A stretch of DNA of 64,000 bases from Anisakis pegreffii (lineage: Eukaryota > Nematoda > Chromadorea > Rhabditida > Anisakidae): positions 155,576-219,575 of the forward strand of contig JAPYMA010000792.1 in NCBI GenBank assembly GCA_035041965.1. Reading direction: 5' to 3'. Shown piece after piece: positions 53,001 through 64,000 of this stretch (within the stretch, counting starts at the first letter, position 1; each line of letters begins with the position of its first letter). The position numbers were made by a program, and so were the translations under genes. Under the pieces are notes generated by a model. It saw only the letters and a program-made list of their open reading frames with translations. It searched no databases and was not told where the DNA came from.

Positions 53001-53083
53001 CTTCGCACGGTTTTCATGCCAGCAAATAAGCACATTTGTTTCGTTCATCTGTTGAGTCGAGTTTCGTTGTTGACAGCACATCT

Positions 53084-53690
53084 TATCACACCACTTTTGA
53101 AACTCATTTTATACGAACGAAAGAAGAGTAATTCAAGACTCATCTATACAACAGGAGAGTAATTTTATTTTTGTAATTTCAGTGTGAATAAAAGAAAATG
53201 AAAATTTCATTGAGCAGCTCAACTAAAAAAACGCTGATATTGATTTGTGTCGTATATTTAATCGCCTATTCGACCCTGCATTGGATAATGTCACTCTTGT
53301 ATCGACTCAACGAACCACCAAAAGGCATCTATGATCCACAATATGAAATGGTTGTGGAAGCTTTCAGGTAATTCAATGAAGTCAGTGAAATTTATCGTTT
53401 TCTACGGATACAAGAGACATGGGAGCAGTAAGAAATGCCTTCAACTACGCGAAGTATCGCACCATGCCTCAATATGAGAGCAGTGATAATTTACGATGTA
53501 CAGTAGATTACGATCGAATCATCAAGCTGAAATAGTGCTCACTAGTAATTTGATATTACTGTGAGGTTTCATATCACCAACTCACTTTATACAAACGAAA
53601 GCTGCATAGAAGAATGATTCAAAACTCACTTTATACAACAGAAGAGTAATTTTTTGTCATTTCAGTGTAAACAAAAGAAAATTCGAAATC
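53084..53690 (+). repeat. Imperfect direct duplication of the LACT gene 5' end
   Basis: About 110 bases upstream of and across the LACT start (53084-53206) recur at about 53568-53690, inside the gene's first intron. Shared landmarks, in order: TTATAC.AACGAAAG, TATACAACA.GAGAGTAA-like words, CATTTCAG/AATTTCAG, and the leader TGT(G/A)AA..AAAGAAAAT. In the downstream copy the start codon is replaced (AAAATTCG where the first has AAAATGAA). Confidence 0.8.
53177..53182 (+). promoter_or_regulatory. Likely trans-splice acceptor of LACT mRNA
   Basis: ATTTCAG in a T-rich context, 15 bases before the ATG, with no upstream exon identified. A matching acceptor survives in the downstream duplicate at about 53659-53665. 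Confidence 0.5.
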
Positions 53691-56600
53691 AATAACCCTA
53701 ATCGATTGCCTCATGTTCACTCATTATGTTATTCAGAATGTAACTTTAACGATTGATCAATTCATTTGATCCACTGAATCAAGAGAAACCTGACAAATTT
53801 CGAATTACTTCGGTGATTTTCAGGAAGAATTTTGAAGGTGGTTTCGAGCGAGAAGGCGCTCATCTTAGCGTCTACCATAACGGCAGGCAGGTCGTAAACG
53901 TTTGGAATGGATTCGCAGATTCGCAGTCCCAACGCAAGTGGAACAGCAGAACGAAAAGCGTCTTCTTTTCAGCCACCAAGGTGAATTTGATTGGTAGCAT
54001 TGAGAGCTGCTTCTTGGGATGCTCATTATTTCTTAAAATCGAATTTCTATCTTTTCGATCCATATGCTTACTCCATTCGGCAACATCACCAATTTTCAGG
54101 CAATATCATCGCTGTGCATTGCAATGCTAGTTGATAGAGGTCGTTTATCGTATGATGATTTGGTGATTAAGTATTGGCCGGAATATGGCCAGTACGGCAA
54201 AGAAAATACAACAATTGAGGATGTTCTCACTCATAAGGTATTCGTAATATTTCGTTCAGCAATGAGTCGTTTGATCGTATTGAATACTCCGCAGTGACTG
54301 ATAGTAACAAACAAATATAATGAGTGATTTCTTCATCACTTGAAGCTAGGAAAGGAAAAGAAAGCGGTCGATATTTTGGCGATTCTAAAAACTGCTGGAA
54401 TATCGAGTTTGATGATGAAGTTCAGTGATAAAGCGGCTGAAAATTCTTTCAGGCTGGTATTCCGTACCTTGAAGATATCACAATGGACGACGTGCATCAT
54501 AATGAGATAATGATGCAAAAAATTGAGCGTGCGAAACCTCTCTGGAAACCCGGCACTCTATCGGGGTTAGTGATAGTGTTGACGAATTCAGCAGATGTTT
54601 CTGAAATCCACTCCACCTTGTCTTTACCAAAATTCAGACTCTATGAAATTGACCTTACATTCTCTGTAAGATTAAAAATTACTGAAATATATTTCCCTTT
54701 AAGGAAGTGAAATAAGCATAAATCGCTCTGGTGTGATAAACTTCAATTGATAAACCATCATCTCTATCAAATCGTATTTTCTCAGTCTTTGCAGATCAAT
54801 CACGCCAGTGGCGAGTTATTCAATCAGCAGAAAATTTCCCTTGCCATCATGAATGATATAGAAAGGATGTTTTGAATTTGCGAGGAAAATGGGGCATATC
54901 AGCATTTTCAGCTACCATGCGATTACGTTTGGATGGCTCGTAGATGGAATCGTCAGGAAGGCGGATGTGAAACATCGTGATGTGAAGACGTTCTTTCGTG
55001 AGGAAGTTTCGGAAAAATATGGTATGAACAATTCTGTTGAGTCTATTACTGATTAATATTGAATATAGTAAATACCCAAAGCATTCTTAACGATTGAAGC
55101 TACTTAGAAATAACCAGAAAGTTATGATGATAAGTTCAACCGTCACTCTCGTTCAGGCATCGATATCAGCATCGGCTTACCCAGAGACGAGTTCGCGAAC
55201 TTGGCTCGAAGCACACAGCCAGGACTCGTGGAGTACGCACGTGATACTGTGGCTGATCCGCGGATGCTGGCGATGCTTGCGCTGATGTACTTACGCATGC
55301 CGAATTCAATCGCCGCCAAACTTCGCATGAATCCTTCGTGGATTCCACTGAATTATGTTAGTTATCTCTTTCGGATGCGAATTTACTAATTCGATAAAGA
55401 GCGTGTACGTAGCAGCAGTACTTATTATTAGATGATCGCAAATGCAACCAAGAGTGGTCATAACAATTATAATGATATCAAATAAATAACATGCTAAAAA
55501 TAACAAGATTATCAGCACATTGATAATTTCCGCGGCACTTATAATAACTGAAGTTTCAATGATACCAGGAATGTCATTCTATCTAGTTATTACTCACAAA
55601 AATAAGGTTTTCGCCAATGATTTCTGTGAAAGACAGATTGGTAGATGTGAAAACAACTTTCACGATCTACTCAAGAAAACTGATCGAAGTTTTACAGCTT
55701 GAGTCTATTTGCTCGATCACTATTTCAGGACACCGTAGCGTTGAACGATCCGGATATCGTTTCGTTGAATATGGGCGCGGTGACAGGTGTTGGAAATGCG
55801 GAGAATTTCGCCAGACTTTTCGCATTGGCCCTTGACGGAACATTGATCAGCAATGAGACGTTACAACTGATTTCACGACCTACAGTTAATACTTGGTATT
55901 TAGAGCAGGTGATTTCATGCCATTATTGAGCAAGAACATTACTTAATTTGCATTTGTTACCACTCTATTCTGAAACATTTTCTGACAGTGTACTTTCCAA
56001 GATATTATACATGTGATTGATTGATATCCGTCAAAATCATTTTTCAAAAACCTGAAATTGCTCACACTCAATAAGGAGTAAGTTTAGCTTGGATACATTC
56101 AACGATAACATACTTTGATCGTAACGACAGCTTAGTATAGCTTAATTGTAAGTTCATTGTCGATGCTAAAGAACAACAATAATGACAACAATCACCATTT
56201 CTGATTTCAGCGCACATCAATCCAACAACTTAATAACAATCTCAATATTTCCAGGTTATTTTGTATCCGTTTGTGAAAGGAAGAGGATTCTACTTCGAAT
56301 CACATCCTCTATTCAAGGTTGTCAATTCACTCGCTCTGTTTTGCTAAACGTAGAATATTGATGAAAAAAAAAAGTCGAACACATCAAAGAACTCAAATCC
56401 ACTGTCAATTGTTTTCCGAAATGCAATTCCGAGCAATGCTTGAGTATTATCCAACTCTCCCCATTTGATCTCAGTTCCAACTATCGAAAAATCAGACATT
56501 TCATTACCTGTATTTAAATTTTTCACCAACGCAGCATCGACTGTTATTGTTATAACTGCGAATGTTGCCTGCTGTTTGTAGGGTGAATATCTGATGGGCC

Positions 56601-56752
56601 ATCCAGGTTACGGCTGCCAGTCGCTGAATGTGGATGTGGAAAGGCGGCTTGTGATCGCATATCTTTCGAATGGCCTCAAGACGGCTACCGGAGAAATGTG
56701 CCGACCTTACCAACAAATACTGCATTCGGTATTTAAGGTGATCACCAACTGA
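53198..56752 (+). CDS. lact: Membrane-anchored beta-lactamase-like (LACT) protein
   Basis: Member of the serine beta-lactamase/penicillin-binding superfamily found in animals (LACT/LACTB-like, related to bacterial class C enzymes and EstB esterases). Probably a serine hydrolase or peptidase; the substrate is unknown. Nine exons: 53198-53367, 53824-53980, 54100-54237, 54453-54565, 54912-55021, 55157-55356, 55729-55908, 56255-56317, 56582-56752; 433 aa. A hydrophobic signal-anchor at residues 12-30 (LILICVVYLIAYSTLHW) points to a membrane-bound, outward-facing enzyme. The catalytic SxxK is present as FSATK (Ser106, Lys109). GYHAITFGW (Tyr194) stands where the second-motif tyrosine is expected, and GHPGYGCQS (from 383) sits in the position of the third motif. 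KYWPEYG and WKPGTLSG match other animal members. The last exon could instead splice at its GTGATC, four codons before the stop. Confidence 0.95.
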
Positions 56753-59397
56753 ACAATGAATTAAATGAGCGCCACAAGATGACCGCAGTAATGCGACGCT
56801 ACTCGAATCTCTCATTAAAAATGTACAGATGCTAATATTGTTCAATTCATAATTACCAATGTTTTTGCTCTCGTTATCACTACCTGTGATTATTTTGAGC
56901 ATTGCCATCTTTATCGCTACAAGTCTTTTATTCTGCTGACTGATACGATTTGACATCAGTGTTCCTCATCACAACTGTTATTTACACTCCACTGATGAGG
57001 CGCTTTCGTGTGATTCTGAATTTTTTGGCGTTTATTCATGCTTTTGATCTACTGATATTGCACTACATTCTTCAATCATTTGCTCAATGACTGTTTTGCC
57101 AATATCATGCTCAGTTCTTCATGTGTTGAATAATTTCGCGAATGCATACGACGGAAGCATTTTAAACTCATCTGCACGGTTTCAAGTATTAACGAGACCT
57201 TTGAAGAACGTTGTCGTCTTCAGTTTCGCACTCTAATATTTTCGAATCTAGAAACACACTTAGAATCAACCTCAGAGGACGATCTTACTTTCAAGTGAAT
57301 GCTACGGAAAAGTATCATTTCTGCAGATTACTGGTTAACTCTAAAGTAGGATTTATTCCTCGTTTGCAAGTGCAACATCAATTTTCTCAACGCATTACTT
57401 GCCGGGAAAAGTTGATTTCATTTCAACTATTCGCTAAAACAGAGATCGTCTGTTTTAGCGAATAGATCGTCAGAGATCTCAATCCAAATCGCTTCCACAT
57501 GCTAATCAGTTCGTTTCTTAGAATGTACAAACGAAACAACCATTCGAATTGTTCATTGTTCATTCGAATTACAATAAAACTTCTTTCTTAATAACATTTC
57601 TACTAACACGTACACGGTGAAATGCAAAACTGAATAAATCTCAATACAACTGAATATTACAAATACAATTCAAATGTGGTAACGATAAATAAATCAATAT
57701 CATAGTTAACATCAGCATTTACAAATCGTCAAATTTCCAATGAACCAACATAAGAGCGATCATATCATTTTTGTTCATAAACCAAACGAATCTATAGAAA
57801 TAAGAGTGTCTAGTGTCACGCAACAATTCAGTTATATCTTTTATCATCAATGCAGTCACTCAATGAGCTGAATTCAGAAAGGAAATTCAATATTCTAGTG
57901 GACGTTGGGCAATATCAATTCGTTTCAGATCTCACAACAAGCCAAGTTGCAATAAACTTAACGACTTTATGGCTATTGCGCAACTGGATAAGAAGTATGA
58001 TTAAGGTAGTATGCAGAGAACAATAATAATGATCACATTCTGATCTAACGATGATCCCGCTCAATAACCTAACTGTTTCGAACTCACAGTTCTTACTTCC
58101 AAAATGAAATAAAATAAATAAATAAAAAAAAACTAAAGAAAAGAATGCTAATTTATAAAGAGATAACGAGAGAGATAATTCTAATGTCTAAACGAACTAA
58201 ACGTGATCGTTGGTGCATAAAAAGTACTATAAATCTCTCGAAGAAATAAACCGATATGAGTGCCTCTGAGTCGAGACACTCAACTAATTGAAAACATGTT
58301 GAAATGCTACAAGAAACTGAATTAGGATACGCAGTCACGCGAGAATATCTTGGTAAAACCGTGGTAGAGTTTTGAGTAAGTAGCACGAGTAGCTGTTTTG
58401 TTTTGTGAGATAAGCAGAGCTCTGAGAGCGACAGCACTTCCATAATAACAGATTAGAATATCCATTCGAATTGACTAATTGGATAATTCTAACAAAATGT
58501 GAAGCACATGATATTCATAATGTTATCATTCTAGGAATGAAGAACCGTTGACTTCTGATGCTGATCATACACATTGACGAATAAATGAGTGATTATTAGC
58601 CTGTTAACCTTATACAAACAATATTAAAAGAATACGATGTTTCACGGAGTAAAAGAGTGAAATTTCTGATCAACTCAATCATCAATTGAAGCATTCATAT
58701 TCAATATTCTAGTTGCAACGAAACTGTTGATGACAAATGAAAGCATGATTTTCACAGAAAATAATGTCAAAACGGTGAAATTTTCTCGCCAATCTTATTC
58801 AGTTGTTACAATAATACCAAGATGTACAAGAAAACACGCTTATTAGAGCGTGCGAATAATCGATTATCGATAAAAACCATTCGCAATAACCGGAAAAGTC
58901 TCAGTGAAGTAAGATAAACGAGGATGCATTTCGATTTCGGTATCACGAATTGCTATTATAATGAGTAAAGTGATGAATTTGAAGGATTGCTCAGGTCAAG
59001 TAATCTGAGTAAAGTGTGAAGAACCCCAGAAGCGATATAAGTTTGCTAATTTGCTAATTGTAAGATGACATTGTATCTTTAGCGAGAACAATTTTGAAGC
59101 GTTTGTAAATGGAATTATAACATAACGATGAGTAATTCGCGTAAGAAGCAATTTAAGAACCAAAATTAAACACAAGGCCTTCGTCGTCACGCGGTGAATT
59201 TGTACCCCCACTGATATCCTCCTGAAATGCAACAGATAGGATACGCTTGAACGCAAAGAAATATGAATTATGAAGATTGACTTGAGGGAACACAACAACT
59301 AATCTTCTGAGCGATCAAGTTGAAATTTTTGTTAACGGAAGCACACGAAGCAAAAGAAATTACCTTGCATGTTGCAACAATGAAATTTCATGAGAGA
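56753..59397. other. Tail-to-tail intergenic region (2.6 kb)
   Basis: Between the 3' ends of the LACT and GSKIP-domain genes. Holds the perfect hairpin at 57427-57465. A 96-codon ATG frame on the minus strand at 58153-58443 is open, but its product is unrecognisable and I do not call it. Confidence 0.5.
57427..57465. repeat. Perfect 17-bp inverted repeat with 5-bp loop
   Basis: Arms 57427-57443 and 57449-57465 are exact reverse complements (CTATTCGCTAAAACAGA and its complement) around GATCG. Similar in design to the hairpin at 5110-5158 but unrelated in sequence. Confidence 0.9.
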
Positions 59398-62243
59398 TTA
59401 AAATGCTAAGCCTTCAACTGCTTGAGATGTTTTACGAACCTCCTGATTCTGGCCGAGTTGTGACAATTTCTCGCTGAGACAAGTGTTAAAATATTGCGCA
59501 TGAGCCGGTGAGATCACCTCGAGTAGAGCACGAGCGTTTTCGTAGTATTTCGTATGCAAATCAACCTGCAATCATTTTCACTTGATATTGTCTATTTGCA
59601 TAAATAAGCGATTAATTAAATGACCGTTGCCATCATTAAACTTCAAAATTTGTTATAAATGAGAAAAGACCTTTGTATAATCGCCATTCATAGAATCCCA
59701 TTGTATTGACGCCACCCGCCATCCTTTCATGGTTAGTTCGAGGGTGAATGGTTGATCTGTTATGGAAAAAAATTCAATTAGCCTCTCAGAGACACTTCGA
59801 AATCGAAGTTGTTCTTTATGCCAGCACTGACGCTTTACATTCAGAATCAGCTTGGAACATTTTGAGAATGAGAAATATTTCTTTCCAGATTACTTGTCAT
59901 TATACTTTCTGAGGAATATTCCGTTGAAATTGGTGCGAAGGATAAAAGGAGGTTAAAAAGTTGTCGAAAAATGAAGCGAGTGACGATCAAATTTGAAGTG
60001 ACAATTTCCGATTTGAAAAGTATGTGAAAACGAAAGAATGAATGAAATGAGTCACCTATAAATAACAACGAACCAATTCAAGGTTGCAATAAAAAAAGTT
60101 TTCGCTCGGACCATTTCGTTTAAAAATGCACTTTGCAGATGACAAAATTCAATGAACTCTTCAACAGAATTCACAAAAGCGCAAATAAAAGCTCTTATTT
60201 AAACTGTAATGACTGTGTGATGATGATAAATTATTAGAACATAACACGACAATATATCACCTTCAACTGTTTTAACATTGACAAAAATTAGATCTGCAGT
60301 ACGCGGTAACATCTCAGAAACTGATATCGACCTGACCTCACTGGCCAGCTCATGTACTGCGGCGATAGCTTCGAGTTCCAAAGGTCCACCCTCTTTTACG
60401 TCTACAAGACCACCTCGTTCAGCGTGCCTCTTCCGATTCGCACGACCGATCTCTTCCAACGATAATGGAGTTCTTAAAAGATTTGCTGCCATTTTGAAGC
60501 GCCCGTCGAACTGCATAAGAAAATTAACTGACGGTGAAATTTGCTAAACGTAACTAACCCAAGCGTATTATAAACAGCTGAGAGATGTTCGGTGATGAGG
60601 TGAGGTGTTAGGCTGGGTGGATATAAGAAGGGTTCTGAGTGACCGCCCGGAGCTGGACTATGCGCTCGACTATGCCCCCGACTTCTGCTACATTGATACA
60701 CCTGAGCTGCACCTTGCCAACGAGCCGAACTAAAAACATATTCCAAATGAACACTTACAATCAAAACACATTCGGACCAATTCTAGTGTTTGCACGGTAC
60801 CTCTGGGTTCTCACTTTTCAATTTCAGTCCCGACAGTTATGTTCTAAAACCTCCCGGCAATTCAGAATTCGATAACATACGGTATTTTATATAAATTTGT
60901 TAATATACTCACCTTGAATTACACGTTACTCATAACCAGCTCATTCATATTCAGCATTATCAAATAATGTGAATGTTTTGTTTCCATACTTCAAAATGCT
61001 ATTATCTGTACGATATATTAAACAACCTGTTTCTCAAGTAACTATGAATACATCGAATTGAAAATAATGTGTTGATTCTATATTTAAAATGTTGATGAAT
61101 CCCGGAACTGGAATCTGGTTGGCATTCTGCAAATACTAACCCATTCTAACGTGAAAAACTATCGTGAACAGTCTTATTGAGCGAAACGCTTCTCATTCCG
61201 AAGCAAACAAATGAGCTGAGGTTTGACTTTCAGCAGAAGATTTTTTCCAGCTTTCTCAAATTATCACAGACTTTGATCTCATCGTCAATCAAGTGAACTG
61301 AATGACTTATTAGAATCTGATAAAGACTGAACGAAATTCTAATTATCTGTTTACGTGTACTCGAAGTTCAACACTTAGTTTATCTTTTTATTCGAGTGAA
61401 AAAATCCGTCTGCATTCCACTAAAACGTATGCCGATTGGTGGAAATCTCTCGAAGAAGACAACAATTTTGTCTTCTTTTTTTTACCACCCTCTGTGAATG
61501 ATAGATACATCATTTCAACCTCGGAGGAATGATTTTAAGATGATAAAGAATGAATCACCTCATAAGTATTCATTTCAATTCGCAACATGACACTATTCCA
61601 ACAGTGATCGAATGTTCAGAATAAGGTAAAAACAAAAAGAAGGACTTTAAACGAGAAAAGCGAAAAATTTTGACAAGAACGATAAATGACAAACCATAAA
61701 ATGGAAGAGAATAAATTTTTCGTTTGCTCAAACATTCACAAGTAAACATTCACCTACTGACAAGTACATGCTCTTGTTTCTAATCAATTTCTTACTTCAA
61801 GAAAACTGATTTATTGTAAACTACTGGACGGCGAATTCTAGTTTTCATTCAATAATACCATGCAATGTTCAGAATTAATAACTTGAGAAAATTGTCATTC
61901 TCATCTTACAGTGGCTTTCGTGATTTTTCATCATTTTTTAACATTTTCGAGATGAAATTTTTAGATGCTTATCGATCAATTCATTTGATTTTTGCATTTG
62001 ATAATAAGAATTTATGAAGAACATAACTAACGACTACAGTTGTTGATAATGATAATTCAAAATGACAACATACTCTTGCTGTCGATAAAGTGGTGAAACG
62101 CCGAGTGTATCTGCGAGGAAATTGGCACTTGGAGTGCCCGTTAGAGGACGACCGTGAAACGATAAGACATTCGGAATGCATTGACACGAAGCCGAAGGAG
62201 AGGATGGTGGGGTGAACGGGGACGGAGAGGAAGCCCGAGACAT
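59398..62243 (-). CDS. GSKIP-domain protein with Ser/Pro-rich N-terminal extension
   Basis: GSKIP (DUF727) proteins bind glycogen synthase kinase 3 and, in vertebrates, protein kinase A. Exons: 62243-62074, 60729-60576, 60510-60261, 59756-59671, 59565-59398; 275 aa, phase kept. The domain fills about residues 150-265: LELEAIAAVHELASEV, then ADLIFVNVKTVE, FTLELTMKGWRV, and the helix with YYENARALLEVISP and LSEKLSQL, which matches the region that contacts GSK3 in the human protein. Human GSKIP is 139 aa, so the first 115 residues are extra: rich in Ser and Pro (SPSPFTPPSSPSAS), then a His/Arg-rich stretch and TPHLITEHL. The ATG at 62243 follows an acceptor by three bases. The donor at 60576 was chosen over GGGTTAG at 60558 because only it keeps phase. 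An internal start at Met115 is also possible, since an acceptor lies 18 bases before it. Confidence 0.84.
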
Positions 62244-62246
62244 TTC

Positions 62247-62252
62247 CTGCAA
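62247..62252 (-). promoter_or_regulatory. Likely trans-splice acceptor of GSKIP-domain mRNA
   Basis: ATTGCAG on the minus strand, then GAA and the ATG. No upstream exon found. Positional inference. Confidence 0.4.
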
Positions 62253-64000
62253 TCTGATCACTATAAGCGAAAACTTCTATATTTATCGGGCATTCGCTAA
62301 TATTACTACAATAGACGGATAATATTCACAGATTTTAGCGAACGTCGGATCCTACGTTGATTTCACAGGACATATTCTTGGAATAACGTGAAACATGCAT
62401 GCATATGGATGGCATCACCGAAAAATGCTCGGCCTTCGAAATTCGTTTATGCACTGATTTGTACATGCTGAACAAGATCATTGTTTACATTATCGCTAGC
62501 AATCTGCTATCATCAAATATCCGAACAAACGAATGTTACGGACCGACAACAACGAAAATAAAGTTAAGACCCGAATAAACCCGAGCGAACTATTAGGTAG
62601 ACATTCAACCAATCCATACATTTGAACTCACAATTCATTTCACTTTCATCCTAATGCTGATCATGAACAAAAGCACTTTTACACCACTAAACTACCATCA
62701 TTAGCAATTCTCGACTGAACTCGGTCGTCTTCTGTCGTATAATTGCAAAAAGTTATTTGCAGTCACATCACAATTTATTGCGGTTTTCGTATTTCGTTCT
62801 CGTTCTTTCATTTTCAGTGTTATTCTCATTCATTCGGTTTCAACAAAGGCACAGTTCAGCCCGTAAGCATCATTGATATATTGAAGATACGAAGATAACG
62901 ACGACGACATGAATACGAGACAATTTCATACGTGTTGAAAAAGTATGGGATAAATTCACTAAAATAGCATTTTATTCATCTTATCAGTTATGAATATCGA
63001 CTAGATATTTATAACTGATAATAAGATGAATGAAAAATTGCAATCGATGTAATCACGTATGTGTGTCCATTGGAACGTGCCTAGTAGATAATAGAGTCGC
63101 GTGTGATACAACTGATAATAAAATTGATAATGAATGAACAAGTAACTGCAGTTATATTATGCATTATCAGATGACAAATCGTAATTTTGTCACGTGCAGT
63201 CAACCCAATCTTGTTTAGGCTAATCTGTGCAACGATATGATGAAAGTTTCATCCAGTTTATTTCGCTGATTCTTTCGATCATAATGGGTCATTTCTGATG
63301 ATTTCATGGGGGAAGAACGAAACGGTTTTATCCGAAAATAGAATTGAGGTGATATATTCAAATGACGGTTTTTTACGAGTTTGGATTGTTTCCTGAGAGC
63401 TTATTCATCACTAATCATTCATCATTTGAAAGTTGAATACGATCAACTAGAAAACAGCCCGGAAAATCGGTGTGAATAACACAGTAGTTACAAATTGGTA
63501 GAGCTGAACTGAAAATTTACTCATGCGACGAACAATATCAATATTTTTTGATATTAATTGATTAATTTTTGATAATGATATAAATAGTTAATATCAATAT
63601 TCACGTTAACGTATGGCAGTAAAACAATTACGAAGCACTCTCACCGTTTCTGAACGTAATTTTTGATCAGCGATCTCAAGCTTCAATTCCGATTAGTGGA
63701 TTTTATTGAGCGAATAGAGATTTCTGATGAAGTTGTACTTTCTGAGCGTAATCTTTGTTAAAAAATGTTTGATTTCATGAACTTCTTTATTGTGAGGCGC
63801 GTAAAAATGTAATTTATTCTTGAAGATACTCAACGAAGCAGTGAGTGACTGTTTAAACAGCTGAATGCACTCGGACAGTGCGAGCATTTTATTTGCAATG
63901 AATGGCATCAACGTCATGTGCTCAACAAAAAAATTTCTGTTTACACAGATTTGCATCGGAAATTTCCCCATAATTTCATAACATTGAAACCAAGCTAGCT
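62253..64000. other. Gene-poor right edge (1.7 kb)
   Basis: Upstream flank of the GSKIP-domain gene. Holds an imperfect inverted repeat at 62975-63030 and AT-rich inverted words near 63535-63600 (AATATCAATATT-like). A 92-codon minus frame with an ATG at 63971 (begins MGKFPMQICVN) is open to 63693. It has no recognisable product and I give it little weight. Confidence 0.5.
62975..63030. repeat. Imperfect inverted repeat
   Basis: Arm 62975-62991 (TTCATCTTATCAGTTAT) pairs with 63011-63030, which carries three extra bases (TTA) within an otherwise exact complement. The spacer is 19 bases. Confidence 0.85.

Larger units (their letters stand above)
42029..53176. other. Gene-poor interval (11 kb)
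   Basis: Between the divergent BED-hAT and LACT genes. No multi-exon gene could be assembled. Listed separately: two coding-like islands with unusual codon choice (42.04-42.24 kb, 45.12-45.31 kb) and a small secreted-looking frame at 46856-47053. Single frames at 47896-48210 (+) and 48218-48457 (-) are open but have no recognisable product. Confidence 0.45.

Noticed and set aside
60596..60732. Plus-strand GC-rich frame (ends ELHLANEPN) that briefly resembled a Wnt DFC segment.
   Set aside because: It is the antisense shadow of the second exon of the GSKIP-domain gene, whose acceptor and phase match its neighbours; the plus frame has no start and no partner exons.
1..64000. tRNA, rRNA, spliced-leader RNA genes, CRISPR arrays and bacterial-type operons.
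   Set aside because: Read for and not seen. No tRNA A/B box pair, rRNA core or repeat-spacer array was recognised.

Overview
This looks like nuclear DNA from a nematode. It is AT-rich, its genes are cut into many short exons with TTTCAG-type acceptors, and it carries a typical cuticle collagen gene. Several start codons lie 3 to 15 bases behind a splice acceptor that has no upstream exon I could find, as expected for spliced-leader trans-splicing. I cannot name the species. The six-frame open frames are exon-sized, so I rebuilt genes by hand from homology, GT-AG sites and reading-frame phase. All eight models keep one open frame across every junction.

Layout. 215-2237 (+): short-chain dehydrogenase/reductase whose 5' end lies outside the window. 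2551-4491 (-): phosphoserine phosphatase. 10082-11771 (-): cuticle collagen. 17125-19326 (+): four-pass membrane protein of unknown function. 20503-21993 (-): ERI1/ERI3-type DEDDh exoribonuclease. 25228-42028 (-): the largest gene, a BED-finger protein built on a hAT transposase whose three expected catalytic positions are all substituted, so it appears domesticated. 53198-56752 (+): membrane-anchored serine beta-lactamase-like (LACT) protein. 59398-62243 (-): GSKIP-domain protein with a long Ser/Pro-rich N-terminal extension.

The genes do not form an operon or a shared pathway. They are a mix of metabolic (SDR, phosphoserine phosphatase), structural (collagen), RNA-processing (exonuclease), signalling (GSKIP domain) and transposon-derived genes. 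Large intergenic stretches (4.5-10 kb, 11.8-17.1 kb, 22-25.2 kb, 42-53.2 kb, 56.8-59.4 kb, 62.2-64 kb) hold no gene I can defend. They contain inverted repeats, small tandem repeats and a few coding-like islands of uncertain frame or strand. Two of these islands (about 42.04-42.24 kb and 45.12-45.31 kb) have codon choice unlike the resident genes and in-frame stops, and may be relics of foreign or duplicated genes.

The best candidate for something new is the domesticated BED-hAT gene. Next come the signal-like first exon of the phosphoserine phosphatase and the decayed duplicate of the LACT gene's 5' end inside its own first intron.
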